From Gnetum montanum (taxonomy: Eukaryota; Streptophyta; Gnetopsida; Gnetales; Gnetaceae): a stretch of DNA of 64,000 bases. The position numbers were made by a program, and so were the translations under genes. The notes under the pieces are model-generated. The model did no database searches, was not told the DNA's origin, and saw nothing but the letters and a program-made list of their open reading frames with translations. This document shows positions 30,673 to 41,559 of this stretch, in pieces (positions within the stretch are counted from its first letter, which is position 1; the number at the start of each line of letters is the position of its first letter). The stretch lies in NCBI GenBank assembly GCA_015680685.1, contig MNCI01005181.1:301474-365473 (forward strand), written 5' to 3'.

Positions 30673-32240
30673 GAACTGGGAAACAATGGCAAAGCCAATT
30701 GAAGAAAGGATAGACTTCATGTCTAATTTTTATTGGATAGTGGCAGAAACGCATGTCCAAATCTGATGATTCGTCCTCCACCTCCAGTCAATCCTCTAAA
30801 AAGATCTATTACATGCCCTTTGTTAGATGTTAATGAGTTGAAATGGATGTTTAAATAGTTCTAAGTCTTGTCCAATTGTTTTTGAAATAGAAGAATTTCC
30901 TGATGAAAGTATAGAAGAATTGCTAGATTTAAATCTACCTTTTGAAGTTCAGTCATTCAACAAGTATGGTGAATCATATATCTACCCTCCAATGTCTATT
31001 GGGGATTTATATGAGGATGAAGGAGTTGGACCCTTTGATGAAGAAGATCATGAATTTTTGAGGCAAGTTTCTGACGGAACTAAGAAAGTTTATGATGAAC
31101 ATGTAGCTGTCATATATGATGAAGTAACAGAAGCTTGCATCCAAGAAGAAGAATATAGGAATTTTCGGATGCAACTGTTTAATTTGCTGGTTCAAGCTGC
31201 TATGGATAATCAAGATGAATTTGCAGACATACAACATGATGACAATATGGAAGAATTTGATGATGATTTGTTTGATGCAAATCCAAGAGTCTTCATGCTC
31301 AGGTCCAATAGTCTTCAAATTCAAGAGGAGGAAGAAAAGGGAAAGGCGATGTCAACAGATCAGCAAGCTATTTTGCCCTTTTTAGAAGCCCTTCTAAAGA
31401 AGAAATCATTTGTTTCTAGTGGTAGTCATAAAGATCTATAGTTTCTAGGAATTACGAAGGATGCAATCTACAACTTCAACAACACATTCTTAGCCAGAAT
31501 GTCTACCTCCATCAAGCAAACTAAGGCATTACTTGACATCAAAGGCCAGGGTATTTGACCCGTGTTCTTACCAATGTTTACTAATGCTAAAGTTGAAAAA
31601 TGGAAGACTCAAGGACATCAATATGTGCATCTGGGTTAGCTAGACATCATGGTAAGCCCAAAATTTAATTACAATATTGGTGCTGACTACGTTGTCACTG
31701 TGTTGGACAGTAGAGTGATCAGAGACGGAATCAACAAAGTTCCAACCACTACATGGAAACCGCCAAGATATGTCAATTTCATGGCAAGCTAGATTCTGAT
31801 GCACTCTGTACAGTTCAACCAAATTATTAGCTAGCACTCGAAGATGACTACATAACCAGTGCTCTATTATTGTGCATAGAAATTCATGGAGTTGATCTAT
31901 TGCCAAGATCAGTTTATGCAGTGATTGCAGCAAGGGGTACTTTTCAATTGTCAAACATAATTTTAATGAATCACAAATTGAAATGGGGTGTTCAATTTCC
32001 AAAAGGAAGTCAACATCTATTGGCTTGTGGAAGATCTATTCACAATCTGGGCTATGTGCAAATTTTTCCAAGAATTCAATGTTTGCTACAAGATCAGGAG
32101 TTCAAGACCATCGAGAAACCCAAACACGATGGAGCCAATATCTGCTACAATAGTTTGGTCAATCAGCGATCATTACTTTGGAAGCATTACTAGTGGTGTT
32201 ACCGCCACCGAAGCCCATAGAAGGTGCCAGTTCATCTAAC
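30673..32240 (+). pseudogene. Caulimovirid movement protein, copy C
   Basis: The 173-codon frame 30920-31441 covers the acidic N-terminal region (EEFDDDLFDANPRVF). The 30K core follows with stops: VLDSR near 31702-31713, KLDSDAL, HGVDLLPRSVYA, WGVQFPKGSQHLLACG. CGA-to-TGA (KGQGI-stop) near 31557 is a CpG-type change. All three forward frames are open from about 31990 to 32190, which is chance and not overlapping genes (see rejected items). Confidence 0.75.
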
Positions 32241-33040
32241 TATGATGTCAAGTCCACAATCTTTCCAGGTCAACCTAGGATTGCTATGATGAAACCCTCA
32301 TACAAGAAAGTTGGTGACTGAAGAATTTTGCAAGGTGGAAGATGGCCTCCCTTAGTGGCATATTGCACCACAGCTTCATAAGCGAAAGTCCCTCCAAAAA
32401 GAGCTAATTGAAGCTATTTGCTAGAACATTTTGTGTCTAGTCCCATAGAACAACAGGATGCTATCAGACAGCTCAACTATTTGTCTCATTGGACGTTACA
32501 TGCTTCACAGAATATCAATCTTTTGAGAGATACAATTGATCATATTGAAGAAGGCATCAACCGAATTCAAGGACAATGTGCACAACTCTCCAAGGAAATG
32601 AAATAACACTTATAGGCATATGAACAAATTGTTCAAAGCTCTTTTGGACAACAAACAGCAAAGCGTCAACAAGCGAGCGTGACAGCCCAAAAGCTTCGAG
32701 AAATTTATACTCTCAAAAGTCAAATTGTTCTTCCAACACCTCAACCAGTTCAACCAACTCAATCTCAACCATCATCTCCTCCAGAATCAAATGAAGAAAA
32801 ACCTTCATCAACAAAGTAGAAGCCAAACTTCAAGGATCCAAGAGATCAATTGTTTCTCAAAACGATTAAGCGATTGCAGATTGCTAAAGAAGGAAAGAAG
32901 CCTAAAAGTGAAGGTCAAACGCCCCAATAGAAGAAAGATGAAGATGAAGATGAAGATAATTGTCAGCAACATATCATGATGGCTAGAAGAGAGCCAAGAG
33001 CCTCGTGGTAAAGAGATCTGGTAAATCTTCCACCCGTGTT
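32241..33040 (+). pseudogene. Caulimovirid coiled-coil region, copy C
   Basis: Frame 32418-32606 reads LEHFVSSPIEQQDAIRQLNY then a helix NINLLRDTIDHIEEGINRIQ. A Pro/Gln/Ser linker (QPVQPTQSQPSSPPE) and a Lys/Asp/Glu-rich tail end near 32965. Sister sequence is in copies D and E; copy B lacks it. Confidence 0.65.
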
Positions 33041-33646
33041 TTCAGCATTTCAAAAATGGCCTACAACTTCAATTCCAATGACTAACATCGATTTCCTACC
33101 TCCAAAATAATTGCTTCATGTTATCCATCTATGGATAGATCAGTTGCAAACTGCTATGCATGTGATGAATTTAGATGAAAGAATAATCATAGTAGATGCT
33201 TTTACCAGAGCCTCCAGTAAAATCTATCATTGGTGGGAAAGTTTAACTCAAGAGCAGCAAGAATAGATAATTTAGACAGGCTTACAAGGTGTGTTTGCAG
33301 CTTTGGTTAAAAAATTTACAGTAGATTTGTCTGCCAATTTGAGATTGAAAGATAAGTTGTTGCTTAGTTAGAGAAAGTTGCATGATTTAAGGTACTTCGA
33401 ATAGTTTAGTATGGAATATGCAAATGAAGTTTATCGCCTAGCATTGCTTGGAGACCAAATGATTACTTATCTATATTTGGGAAGTCTGTCAGCCAAATTA
33501 GGGAAAATGGTGCTCTACAAAAGAATGTATATCTATCACTGACATATTTTGTAGATATTGTTCACATGGTTAGATAGGAGTTATAGTTTTCCTGCTACAA
33601 CATCAACCGACAGTCCCTTCTACTGTCAACCGAAGTATGTGCAAAT
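33041..33646 (+). pseudogene. Caulimovirid capsid protein, copy C (truncated)
   Basis: NIDFLPPK, LDERIIIVDAFTRASSK, WWESLTQEQQE, FAALVKKFTVDLSANLRLKD and YFVDIVHMVRQEL follow in order with stops and one frameshift near 33520. The sequence stops at GTGCAAATC, inside the segment that leads to the knuckle in copies B and D. Confidence 0.7.
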
Positions 33647-34432
33647 CAAAATGACCATTTTGAGGGGGTGTGCCTCCATGCTCCACTACTCCATGTCTTG
33701 CAACATGATCTAAAGCTTAGCATGAAACAATCGTGGATGATCAAACTTAAAGTAACCAAGAGCTCAACATGAACCGCTAGACTCTTTGGGTGACTACATC
33801 GCACAGCGTTCCTTCAGAGCTTAACTTCTAACAGCACTCTTTTCTAAATGGCACTTTTCTATGAAGGATCTACATAGAACAAGGGATAACCTTACAACCC
33901 TAGATTCTGGAGGCACGATTAAAGCTACCGATATCTTTAAACTAGAAAATTTGGTGCTTGGTTCACCTAATCAAGAGACAGTGCACAGGATCAAAGAGCG
34001 CATAGATTGTGGAGGAGATAATAGAGGAGCCAGAATTGGATCAATAGAAAATAACATATCAGATGAATCAGAAAAGCTTTATGCATTATGGCAAATCAGG
34101 AATACAAACATCAGGACTAGCACACACTTCACACTTCACACTTAGCAAATACTAGACTCGCTTCCACACACACACACTCTTGCCTTCTTCTACAAGACTG
34201 GGACTCTATTTATAGGACTTAGAAGACTTCATGTCTTCACTTACAAGCTTTATTACTCAATCTTATCTCTTAGGATAAGAGATGACTTTCTTGGCATGCA
34301 AGCCAAGTCATGACGCACGTAAAACCTTATCAACTAAACCTTATCAACAAGAGGCATACAAGCCATGCCTAAATGGCTTTGAGAGTGGCTCGGTGAACCG
34401 AGCAAATTTTTCCATGTGCACGATTACAATCA
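33647..34432 (-). promoter_or_regulatory. Candidate viral intergenic region with promoter
   Basis: Contiguous with the end of copy D's polyprotein (stop TAG near 34374 on the minus strand). On that strand come, in order, GATAAGG repeats, a TGACGCAC as-1-like site (34310-34318, opposite orientation) and a TATA box CTATAAATAG (34204-34214), then over 500 nt of leader-like text. This order fits a caulimovirid large intergenic region. The alternative is an unrelated LTR in minus orientation. The 94-codon plus frame here (33861-34145) has no known domain. Confidence 0.45.
34261..34403. repeat. Cluster of perfect short inverted repeats
   Basis: Within 143 bp: TCTTATC/GATAAGA (34261-34280), the overlapping ATCTCTTA/TAAGAGAT (34265-34283), CTTGGC/GCCAAG (34290-34307), AGGCAT/ATGCCT (34352-34370) and GCTCGGT-GA-ACCGAGC (34388-34403). 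They flank the as-1-like site. Confidence 0.7.
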
Positions 34433-34960
34433 ATGCATTCTTTGATAAGCTTTGACAACTCTGTGAGGATTCCTGCTAGCGCATATGACACATCTTCTTC
34501 TAGATCGAGCGGTGCCTTCGGGACTACACATTCATTAGCATACCATGTAAGCTCTTGGTACAGGTTGATGCACTAAAAATTTTAGCACAATTTGTCTTCC
34601 CATGCATGTCAATGAAGCAAACCATTCAAAAATGTCTTGGAATTTTCATTTGGAAACAGAGGCCTTCGGATAAGGATGAGATTTTCTAATACTTCGATAG
34701 TAATCAAATGCTGTAGAATTCAAGCTTGTAGACGACTCCATCAAAGGTTGTTTACTATGCAATCAATTTGGTCGGCCATGTTGATGTAGAAATCAACTAT
34801 TGAATAATTCTTGGATAGAATCATCATTGAATCTTGAGGAAACAAATTGGCAATTTGTCTACATCATCTTACTCTTTCTTCAAGTGTTTGAATTGGCCAT
34901 GCGATCCATTCTTCGATATCCTGCCATGGATTTTGAGAGCTGCTACTAGAAGCTGGCTGG
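34374..34960 (-). pseudogene. Caulimovirid polyprotein C-terminal domain, copy D
   Basis: A homologue of 22573-22985 with the LYQELTWYANEC block. Here the frame can be followed past the copy B junction to a TAG near 34374 (ending ...HRATLKAI), which looks like the natural end of the polyprotein. Function not recognised. Confidence 0.55.
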
Positions 34961-35425
34961 AGCATGTTGATCTGTGGTTTGAGTTCCCTGGTTAAAGCAT
35001 CTGTTAGACTATTTGCAATTCCAGGAATGCGTTTGATTGAGAACTGGTACTGGGCAAGTAGGAATTGCCACCAGGAAAACCTTTGGAGCTTAGGAGAAGG
35101 CGTGATTCTTCTTTTTAACAATGCTGTCAAATTTGCATAATCAGTCCTTAAAATAAATGGTTCCATGATTAAATGAATGTGAAACTTTTCTAATCAACAG
35201 ATTACTAAGAAAATCTCCTTTTCAGCTAGCCAGTAATTAAGCTCATGCTTCTGAAAAATTCCTAAGGCATATGCACAAACCTCTTCTGATTCCCTAGAGT
35301 TGCTTGCTCGAAGAACAATGGCTACCCAAGCATCATAGCTTGCATCTATATTAAGGATGAATGGTCCTTGCAGAATAGGATTTAATGGAGGTAGTGATCT
35401 GCACTCTGTCTTTAGCCATTGAACT
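34961..35425 (-). pseudogene. Caulimovirid RNase H, copy D
   Basis: All four acidic positions are visible: NIDASYDAW (near 35345), NYWLAEKEI (near 35220), ILRTDY (about 35140) and TDALTRE (near 35010). The domain is split by one stop between the frames 35194-35550 and 34864-35166. Closing WQFLLAQYQFSIKRIPGIAN is the usual caulimovirid RNase H tail. Confidence 0.8.
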
Positions 35426-36400
35426 TGTTTTTTTGCTTCAACTATCCATTGAAAGGGTTGTTGATTCTTGCACCATAAAATCTCCTTTGTTTTATTAGAA
35501 AACTTGTCAATATGTTTTGAGACATAATTGACACACCCTAAAAATCTCAAACACTAGTCTTTGTTGCTTAGTTGGCCTGGGAACTAAGCTATCTTCTCTA
35601 AGACATGTGGAGGAATGAAAATCTTACCCTCTCTAATCTGAACACCAAGAAATTCAATAGCTGATTTTTCCACATTAAAATTATTTGCATCTTTTGACAA
35701 ACCAATTTCATGTTGCTCATAGAGGTTAGCAAACACTTGGAGACATTGAGAGTGCTCTTTGGCTAAATCTGAATAAACTAGGAAATCATCAATGTAGTTG
35801 GCGATGAACCCTTGATGTTGATTAAAAATGGAATCCATCCTTCTCTGAAATTGTGTAGGACCATTCTTTAATCCAAATGGCATGACTGTCCATTCGAATA
35901 GTCCTTGCGGGGTTGATAAGGCCACTTTTCTAATCAAACTTGCTAAAAAGTCTTTTGGCTGAAACCTTCTAAATTAATCTCTCCTTGTTTGGAAAAGGCT
36001 ACTTTACTTCAATGGTTACCACGTTTAATGGAACATAGTTGATCACCATTCGGGCTTTCCATGCTTTATCTCAGCATGATTTCTAACGATGAAACTGGCA
36101 CATGCATAATTGGACTGTGATGGCCTGATTAATCCTTTTGCCAAAACATCTTTTATCTACTTCTACATTTCTTTTGCATCCTATTGGTTGACAACAATCA
36201 TCTTGGACTGAACTGGAATGTTGTGCACTGTTGGGATGTGTGCTTCTAGACTATCTTTATCCCAAAATTCTAAGGGATGGTCACAACAACATTTTTGTAG
36301 GACTTTATAGCACTTGCTTATCTCTCTTTCATCTTCATCATTCAAATCAATCTGATCTTTCTTCAGCTGTTGCACCTTGGCATATTTCTGTTTAGCCAAA
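35426..36400 (-). pseudogene. Caulimovirid reverse transcriptase, copy D
   Basis: YIDD lies at 35785-35796, MPFGLKNGPTQFQRRMDSIF just before it, and the connection LRFLGCVNYVSKHIDK at about 35510. About 50 bp around the KFDCKSGYHQIKI block is lost: the text at 35915-35940 jumps from the LSTPQ side to the LIKLAKK side. Copies A and B keep that block. The finger part (36181-36399) keeps LNDEDEREISKCYKVL. Confidence 0.8.
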
Positions 36401-36960
36401 TCCTCTAATTCATACTATGTAAAGACTTGCTTCAATGATGGATTATTTCTATTGAAACTGTTTCTGATCTGCTCATGCTTATTCCTTTATAGTTGTGCAG
36501 GAATTCTGCTCAGAATAATCTTTGGTCGAATATCAGGCTTTGGAGATGAACACAATCATTTCTAATCCTACTGTTTATGGACCAATGTTGTCCATCAAAT
36601 GAGTGCCTAGACCAATGTCAAATCCACTATTTGAAATTTGCACAAAATTTGTACTTTCGACATATTCATCATTCAATGCGAATGGCACTTCAAAAGGAAA
36701 ATGCATTAACTGCTTGATTCCATTCATTGTATCCAACATTACTAGCTCATGAGTAACCCAATTTTCTAAAACATCCTTATGACAAAAATTAAGGGTTGCA
36801 CCTATGTCTATGAATGCTTGATATTTGTGTCATTTGTCTTTTCCATCTATGGCTATTTTAATTGGAATTAATAGCACACTATGCAATGACAAAAAATTCT
36901 TAATTTGATGCTGCACTTTTGGATCTACCTTGGAATGTTGCGACGCTGCCATCTTGACTT
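36401..36960 (-). pseudogene. Caulimovirid aspartic protease, copy D
   Basis: Same layout as copy B, with FIDIGA at 36797-36808. A small deletion at 36547-36552 (ATTTGTGTTC region) and a stop near 36829 break the frame. VDPKVQHQIKNFLSLHSVLL and the start of the domain are in the frame 36830-37129. Confidence 0.75.
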
Positions 36961-38290
36961 TAGTGGAGATTGGAAATCGCTTTGGGTAAGGAGGAATTAA
37001 AAACTTTGGTACATTCTGCATGATCTTTCCTGGAGGATCTTCATCTGAACTTTCTTCATAATCCACCCTTGGTAATGTCTCTCTATGTCCTAATGTAGAC
37101 GAGATGTTGGAATCCTGATCTCTAAACAATTCTTCTGTTTTTGCTAGAGGCTTTTCTTCATGACTGGAACTGGACCATTATTCTTCTTCATCCAACCATT
37201 ATTGTAGTTCTGCTAAATCTTCTAAGGAAATGTCTGTAAACCATTTCATGTCATTCATGTCATCCATTGGTTGCATCATGTTACTTCGGAATTGCTGTTG
37301 AGTGTCTTCTTCTTCACAACTAGAACTGGATTCTGACTGTTCACTGTGCTCTTCATCAGAAAGAAATTGAATAGCATACACTTGCTCAGTAGCACTTTCC
37401 ACTTCTGGGTCTTGCATTGGTTTCCAATCTTCATCATAGGCTTCAAAAAATGCTTTGACATGGGCATCACCTTTGCGTTGTGGACATTCATGAGCATAAT
37501 GTCCTTGATTCTTGCATGAGTAATAGGTAATCTTCTTTCTTGATACTGGACCTTTTCTTCTCTTCACAAAGAATCTCTTGTGCATGGGCTTAAATGCGGG
37601 ATGTCATTTGCATCTAAAAAATCTTTTCTTGGTAGGCTTCCAAAAATGTCTTCTCTGTTACTTCCGAGGTCTCCGATGTGGAGCTCTTGGAGGTTTTCCA
37701 AACACATCGACACCATCAAGATTTGCACATACTTCGGCTGACGGTAGAAGGGACTACAGGTTGATGTTGTAGCACGCAAACTATAACTCTTGTCTGACCA
37801 TGTGAATAATACCTGCAAAATATGTCAATGATAGATCTACATTCTTTTCTAGAGCTTTGTAGAGCACCATTTGCCCTAATTTGGCTAGCAGACTTTCCAA
37901 ATACAGATAAGGAATCATCTTGTCTCAATACAATGCTAGGCGATAAACTTCATTTGCATATTCTGCACTAAACTGTTCAAAGTACCTTAAATCATGTAGC
38001 TTTCTCTGACTAAGCAACAACTTATCTTTCAATCTTAAATTGGCAAAAATTCTACTGTAAATTCTGTAACCAAAGCAACAAACACACCTTGTAAGCATGG
38101 CTGAATTATCTATTCTTGCTACTTTTGAGTTGAACTTTTCCACCAATGGTGGATTTTATCGAAGGCTCTAGTAAAACCACCTACTATGATTGTTCTTTCA
38201 TCTAAATTCAGCACATGCATAGCAGTTCGCAACTAATCTATCCATAGATAGATAGCATGAAGCAATTCTTTTGGAGGTAGGAAATTGATG
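36961..38290 (-). pseudogene. Caulimovirid capsid protein, copy D
   Basis: The frame 37199-37585 holds the basic FVKRRKGP, the knuckle CKNQGHYAHEC (about 37484-37535) with Tyr for the first Cys exactly as in copy B, and an acidic tail. YANEVYRLAL, LRLKDKLLLSQRKLHDLRYF (about 38030) and the upstream WW-x-SSTQ-like block complete it. Two frameshifts separate these pieces. Confidence 0.8.
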
Positions 38291-39120
38291 TCAATCACTA
38301 GAATTGAAGTTGTAGGCCATTGTTGAAATGCTGAAAACATGAGCGATAGATTTACCTGATCTCTTTGCCATGGGGCTCTTAGCTCTCTCCTAGCCATCAT
38401 GATATGTTGCTGACAATTATCTTCATCTTCATCTTTCTTCTGTTGGGATGTTCGACCTTTACTTTTAGGATTCTTTCCTTCTCTAGAAATCTACAATTGC
38501 TTAATCCTTTCGAGCAAAAATTGATCTCTTGGATCCTTGAACTTTGACTTCTACTTTTTTTACGGAGGTTTTTCTTCATCTAATTCTGGAGGAGCTAATG
38601 GTTGAGATTGAGCTAGTCAAACTGGTTGAACTAGTTGAGGTGCTAGAAGAAATATTTGATTTTCGAGAGTATAAATTTCTTGAAGCTTTTGGGCTATCAC
38701 ACTCACTTGCTGATGCTTTGTCGTTTGTTGTTCAATGGAGCTTTGAATAATTGTTCATATGCCTAGAAGTGCTCTATTATTTCCTTGGAGAGCTATGCAC
38801 ATTGTCCTTCAAGTTGGTCGACGTCGTCTTCAATATGATCAACTGTATCTCTCAAAAGACTGATATTCTGTGAAGCATATGACATCCAATAACACAAATA
38901 ATTGAGTTTTCTGATAACATCTTGTTGTTCCTGTGGGACTAGACATAGAATGTTCTAGCAAATAGCTGCAATCAACTCTTGTTGGAGGGACTTCTACTTG
39001 TGAAGCTATGTTTCAATATGCCGCTAAGGGAGGCCATCTTCCACCTTGCAAAATTTTACGGTTACCAACTTGCTTGTATGAGGGTTGCATCATGGCAATC
39101 CTAGGCTAACCTGGAAAGAT
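38291..39120 (-). pseudogene. Caulimovirid coiled-coil region, copy D
   Basis: Minus-strand homologue of 32241-33040: RDTVDHIEDDVDQLE-like helix near 38810-38850, Pro/Gln linker near 38600-38640, Lys-rich end at 38397-38480. It is interrupted by stops but not deleted, unlike copies A and B. Confidence 0.65.
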
Positions 39121-39687
39121 TGTGGACCTAACATCATAGTTGGGTGAAATGGCACATTAGCTTGAACTGGCACCTTCCGTGAGCTTGTTTGGTGGTAACA
39201 CCACTGGTAATGTTTCCAAAGTAATTGTTGCTGATCGATCAAATTGTTGTAGTAGATATTGGCTCCATCGTCTCTTGGATTTCTCGATGGTCTTGAACTC
39301 CTAATCTTGTACTAGACATTGAATTCTTGGAAAAATTTGCACATAGCTCAGAATGTGATTAGATCTTCCACAAGCCAATAGATGTTGACTTCCTTTTAGA
39401 AATTTTACATCCCATTTCAACTTGTGATTCATTAAAATTGTGTTTGACAATTCAAAAGTACCTCTTGCTGTAATCACTGCATAAACTGATCCTAGCAATA
39501 GATCAACTCCATGAATTTCTATGCATAACAATATAGCACTGATTATGCAGTCATCTTCGAGTGCTAGCTGATAATTTGGTTGAACTGTACAGAGCGCATC
39601 AGAATCTAGCTTGCCATGAAATTGACATATCTTGGTGGTTTCCCATGCAGTGGTTGGATCTTTGTTGATTTCATCTCCCATCACTCT
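39121..39687 (-). pseudogene. Caulimovirid movement protein C-terminal half, copy D
   Basis: The frame 39301-39684 beg ins at GDEINKDPTTAWE and runs through KLDSDAL, YQLALEDD, HGVDLLLGSVYA and HLLACGRS. Past 39301 the frame continues into the TLETLPVVLPPNKLTEG linker, showing that movement protein and coiled-coil region form one polyprotein. The LDSR motif lies just beyond the breakpoint. Confidence 0.75.
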
Positions 39688-40740
39688 CAGTTTCCCATCG
39701 TTCTACTTTCCATTCAGGGTTCTCCCAATAACTTTATGGGTGATTATGACTTGTTCATGACCTCCTCTACTAACTACAAAGTCGTAGTTCAAATGTTGAC
39801 CTCCATTCCTATTAAGGGGGACATCCCAAAAGATGAACAAGCCATCTATGCTATGATGCTTTTCCCTATATCACAAGAATTAAGTTCAACATCTCTAACA
39901 TTTCACGATGAGGCAATTAAGGTTGACCCTGAAAAGGGTCAAGTCATCACTGTGCCAATGTTCATAACAATCTACATAGGGCAATGCAAGATTCATAGGG
40001 TACATGTCAACAATGGGATGGCAACTAAATCATCTCATTCCTAGTCATTGACCAACTCAATCTTGCTAACCAAATCAAATCCACAAAGATAACGTGTTTG
40101 AAGTTATTTAATAGGTCACACATTGTCATAAGGGGGATAGTCATGATAGCTTTCATGGTAGGGAAGTAGTTCCCCATAATAGCTAAATTCATTATCATTG
40201 AGGAGATGCTTGGGTTTAATTTGATCCTAGGAAGGCCTTGGCTAGCCTAGTTACAAGTTGTCTCCTCGTCCATCCACCAAGAAATCCACCTTCCATATGA
40301 AGGTGGAGAAATGATTATACATTATAACAATGTAGCCCCTCTGACCATCAACAACCTTGACATAGAGCAAGGATAGGATGTAGAGTTCTTTGATGACATG
40401 CCACTTGTGAAGGATGAGGGTCAACCTTATTTAGCAAACACACCCAAGAAACCAAAAGAGGTTGATGACCTCTTCAAGGAAGCTCTATGGGTAGAGTTGC
40501 CCTTTAGCATTATGAACAAAGATCTAGGTGAATATCGCCTCATGCTATCTAGGCCCTATGCACCCCCCAACCAACATTGGGTTAGGAAGCAACTACATGA
40601 CTAAGGTATCGCCTTAGTTCAACATGTGCTAGGTGTTGGCGACCATTTGGGATGCAACCACCAACGAGTGTCCTTGAACAGGATTTAGGTGCCTGCTGGT
40701 CTCTGGCAACACCAAGGCCCAGATACCTCCAAATAAACTC
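39688..40740 (+). pseudogene. Protease relic of the Tat-type Gypsy element
   Basis: The continuation of the gag at 16.3-18.0 kb. The frame 39616-40044 has SSTSLTFHDEAIKVD and VPMFITIYIGQCKIHRVHVNNG, the lead-in of a Tat-type protease, where VHVNNG stands at the D-[NT]-G active-site position. After a frame change: FNLILGRPWLA (around 40215-40245), SSIHQEI and a PYEGGEMII block, all typical of the protease C-terminal part. The linker to RT runs to 40600. No RT is seen before the gap. Confidence 0.7.
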
Positions 40741-40846
40741 AGTAGTTAATGTGAGTATGTGTGTGTGCTATTGCGGCGTGCGGTTGTGATAAATGTAACG
40801 ATTGCGTTGTGTGTAAACTACAAATGACTTACTTTAAAGAGATTCA

Positions 40847-41559
40847 NNNNNNNNNNNNNNNNNNNNNNNNNNNNNNNNNNNNNNNNNNNNNNNNNNNNNN
40901 NNNNNNNNNNNNNNNNNNNNNNNNNNNNNNNNNNNNNNNNNNNNNNNNNNNNNNNNNNNNNNNNNNNNNNNNNNNNNNNNNNNNNNNNNNNNNNNNNNNN
41001 NNNNNNNNNNNNNNNNNNNNNNNNNNNNNNNNNNNNNNNNNNNNNNNNNNNNNNNNNNNNNNNNNNNNNNNNNNNNNNNNNNNNNNNNNNNNNNNNNNNN
41101 NNNNNNNNNNNNNNNNNNNNNNNNNNNNNNNNNNNNNNNNNNNNNNNNNNNNNNNNNNNNNNNNNNNNNNNNNNNNNNNNNNNNNNNNNNNNNNNNNNNN
41201 NNNNNNNNNNNNNNNNNNNNNNNNNNNNNNNNNNNNNNNNNNNNNNNNNNNNNNNNNNNNNNNNNNNNNNNNNNNNNNNNNNNNNNNNNNNNNNNNNNNN
41301 NNNNNNNNNNNNNNNNNNNNNNNNNNNNNNNNNNNNNNNNNNNNNNNNNNNNNNNNNNNNNNNNNNNNNNNNNNNNNNNNNNNNNNNNNNNNNNNNNNNN
41401 NNNNNNNNNNNNNNNNNNNNNNNNNNNNNNNNNNNNNNNNNNNNNNNNNNNNNNNNNNNNNNNNNNNNNNNNNNNNNNNNNNNNNNNNNNNNNNNNNNNN
41501 NNNNNNNNNNNNNNNNNNNNNNNNNNNNNNNNNNNNNNNNNNNNNNNNNNNNNNNNNNN
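40847..41559. other. Assembly gap (713 N)
   Basis: A run of 713 ambiguous bases. The 297-codon frame computed across it is an artefact. Confidence 1.

Larger units (their letters stand above)
30673..33646 (+). mobile_element. Endogenous caulimovirid copy C (plus strand, 5' half)
   Basis: Runs from just upstream of the AKPIEER segment through the movement protein, coiled-coil region and most of the capsid. It stops at 33646 before the zinc knuckle. It retains the 71 bp missing from copy E but has one base less than copies B, D and E near 32125, which throws the movement protein out of frame. Confidence 0.8.
34433..39687 (-). mobile_element. Endogenous caulimovirid copy D (minus strand, most complete)
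   Basis: A 5.25-kb copy from the C-terminal domain to the middle of the movement protein with no large internal deletion. It defines the domain order used for the other copies. The right edge at about 39687 falls just before the LDSR motif of the movement protein and abuts Gypsy protease sequence. Confidence 0.85.

Noticed and set aside
31983-32240. Second ORF overlapping the end of the viral movement protein (all three frames open in copy C)
   Set aside because: Copies B, D and E have one more base near this point; with it the movement protein frame runs straight on into the linker and coiled-coil region. The apparent overlap is caused by a 1-base deletion in copy C.
33861-34145. 94-codon plus-strand frame between viral copies C and D
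   Set aside because: No domain recognised, and the segment reads better as a minus-strand leader or LTR; no second copy supports coding.
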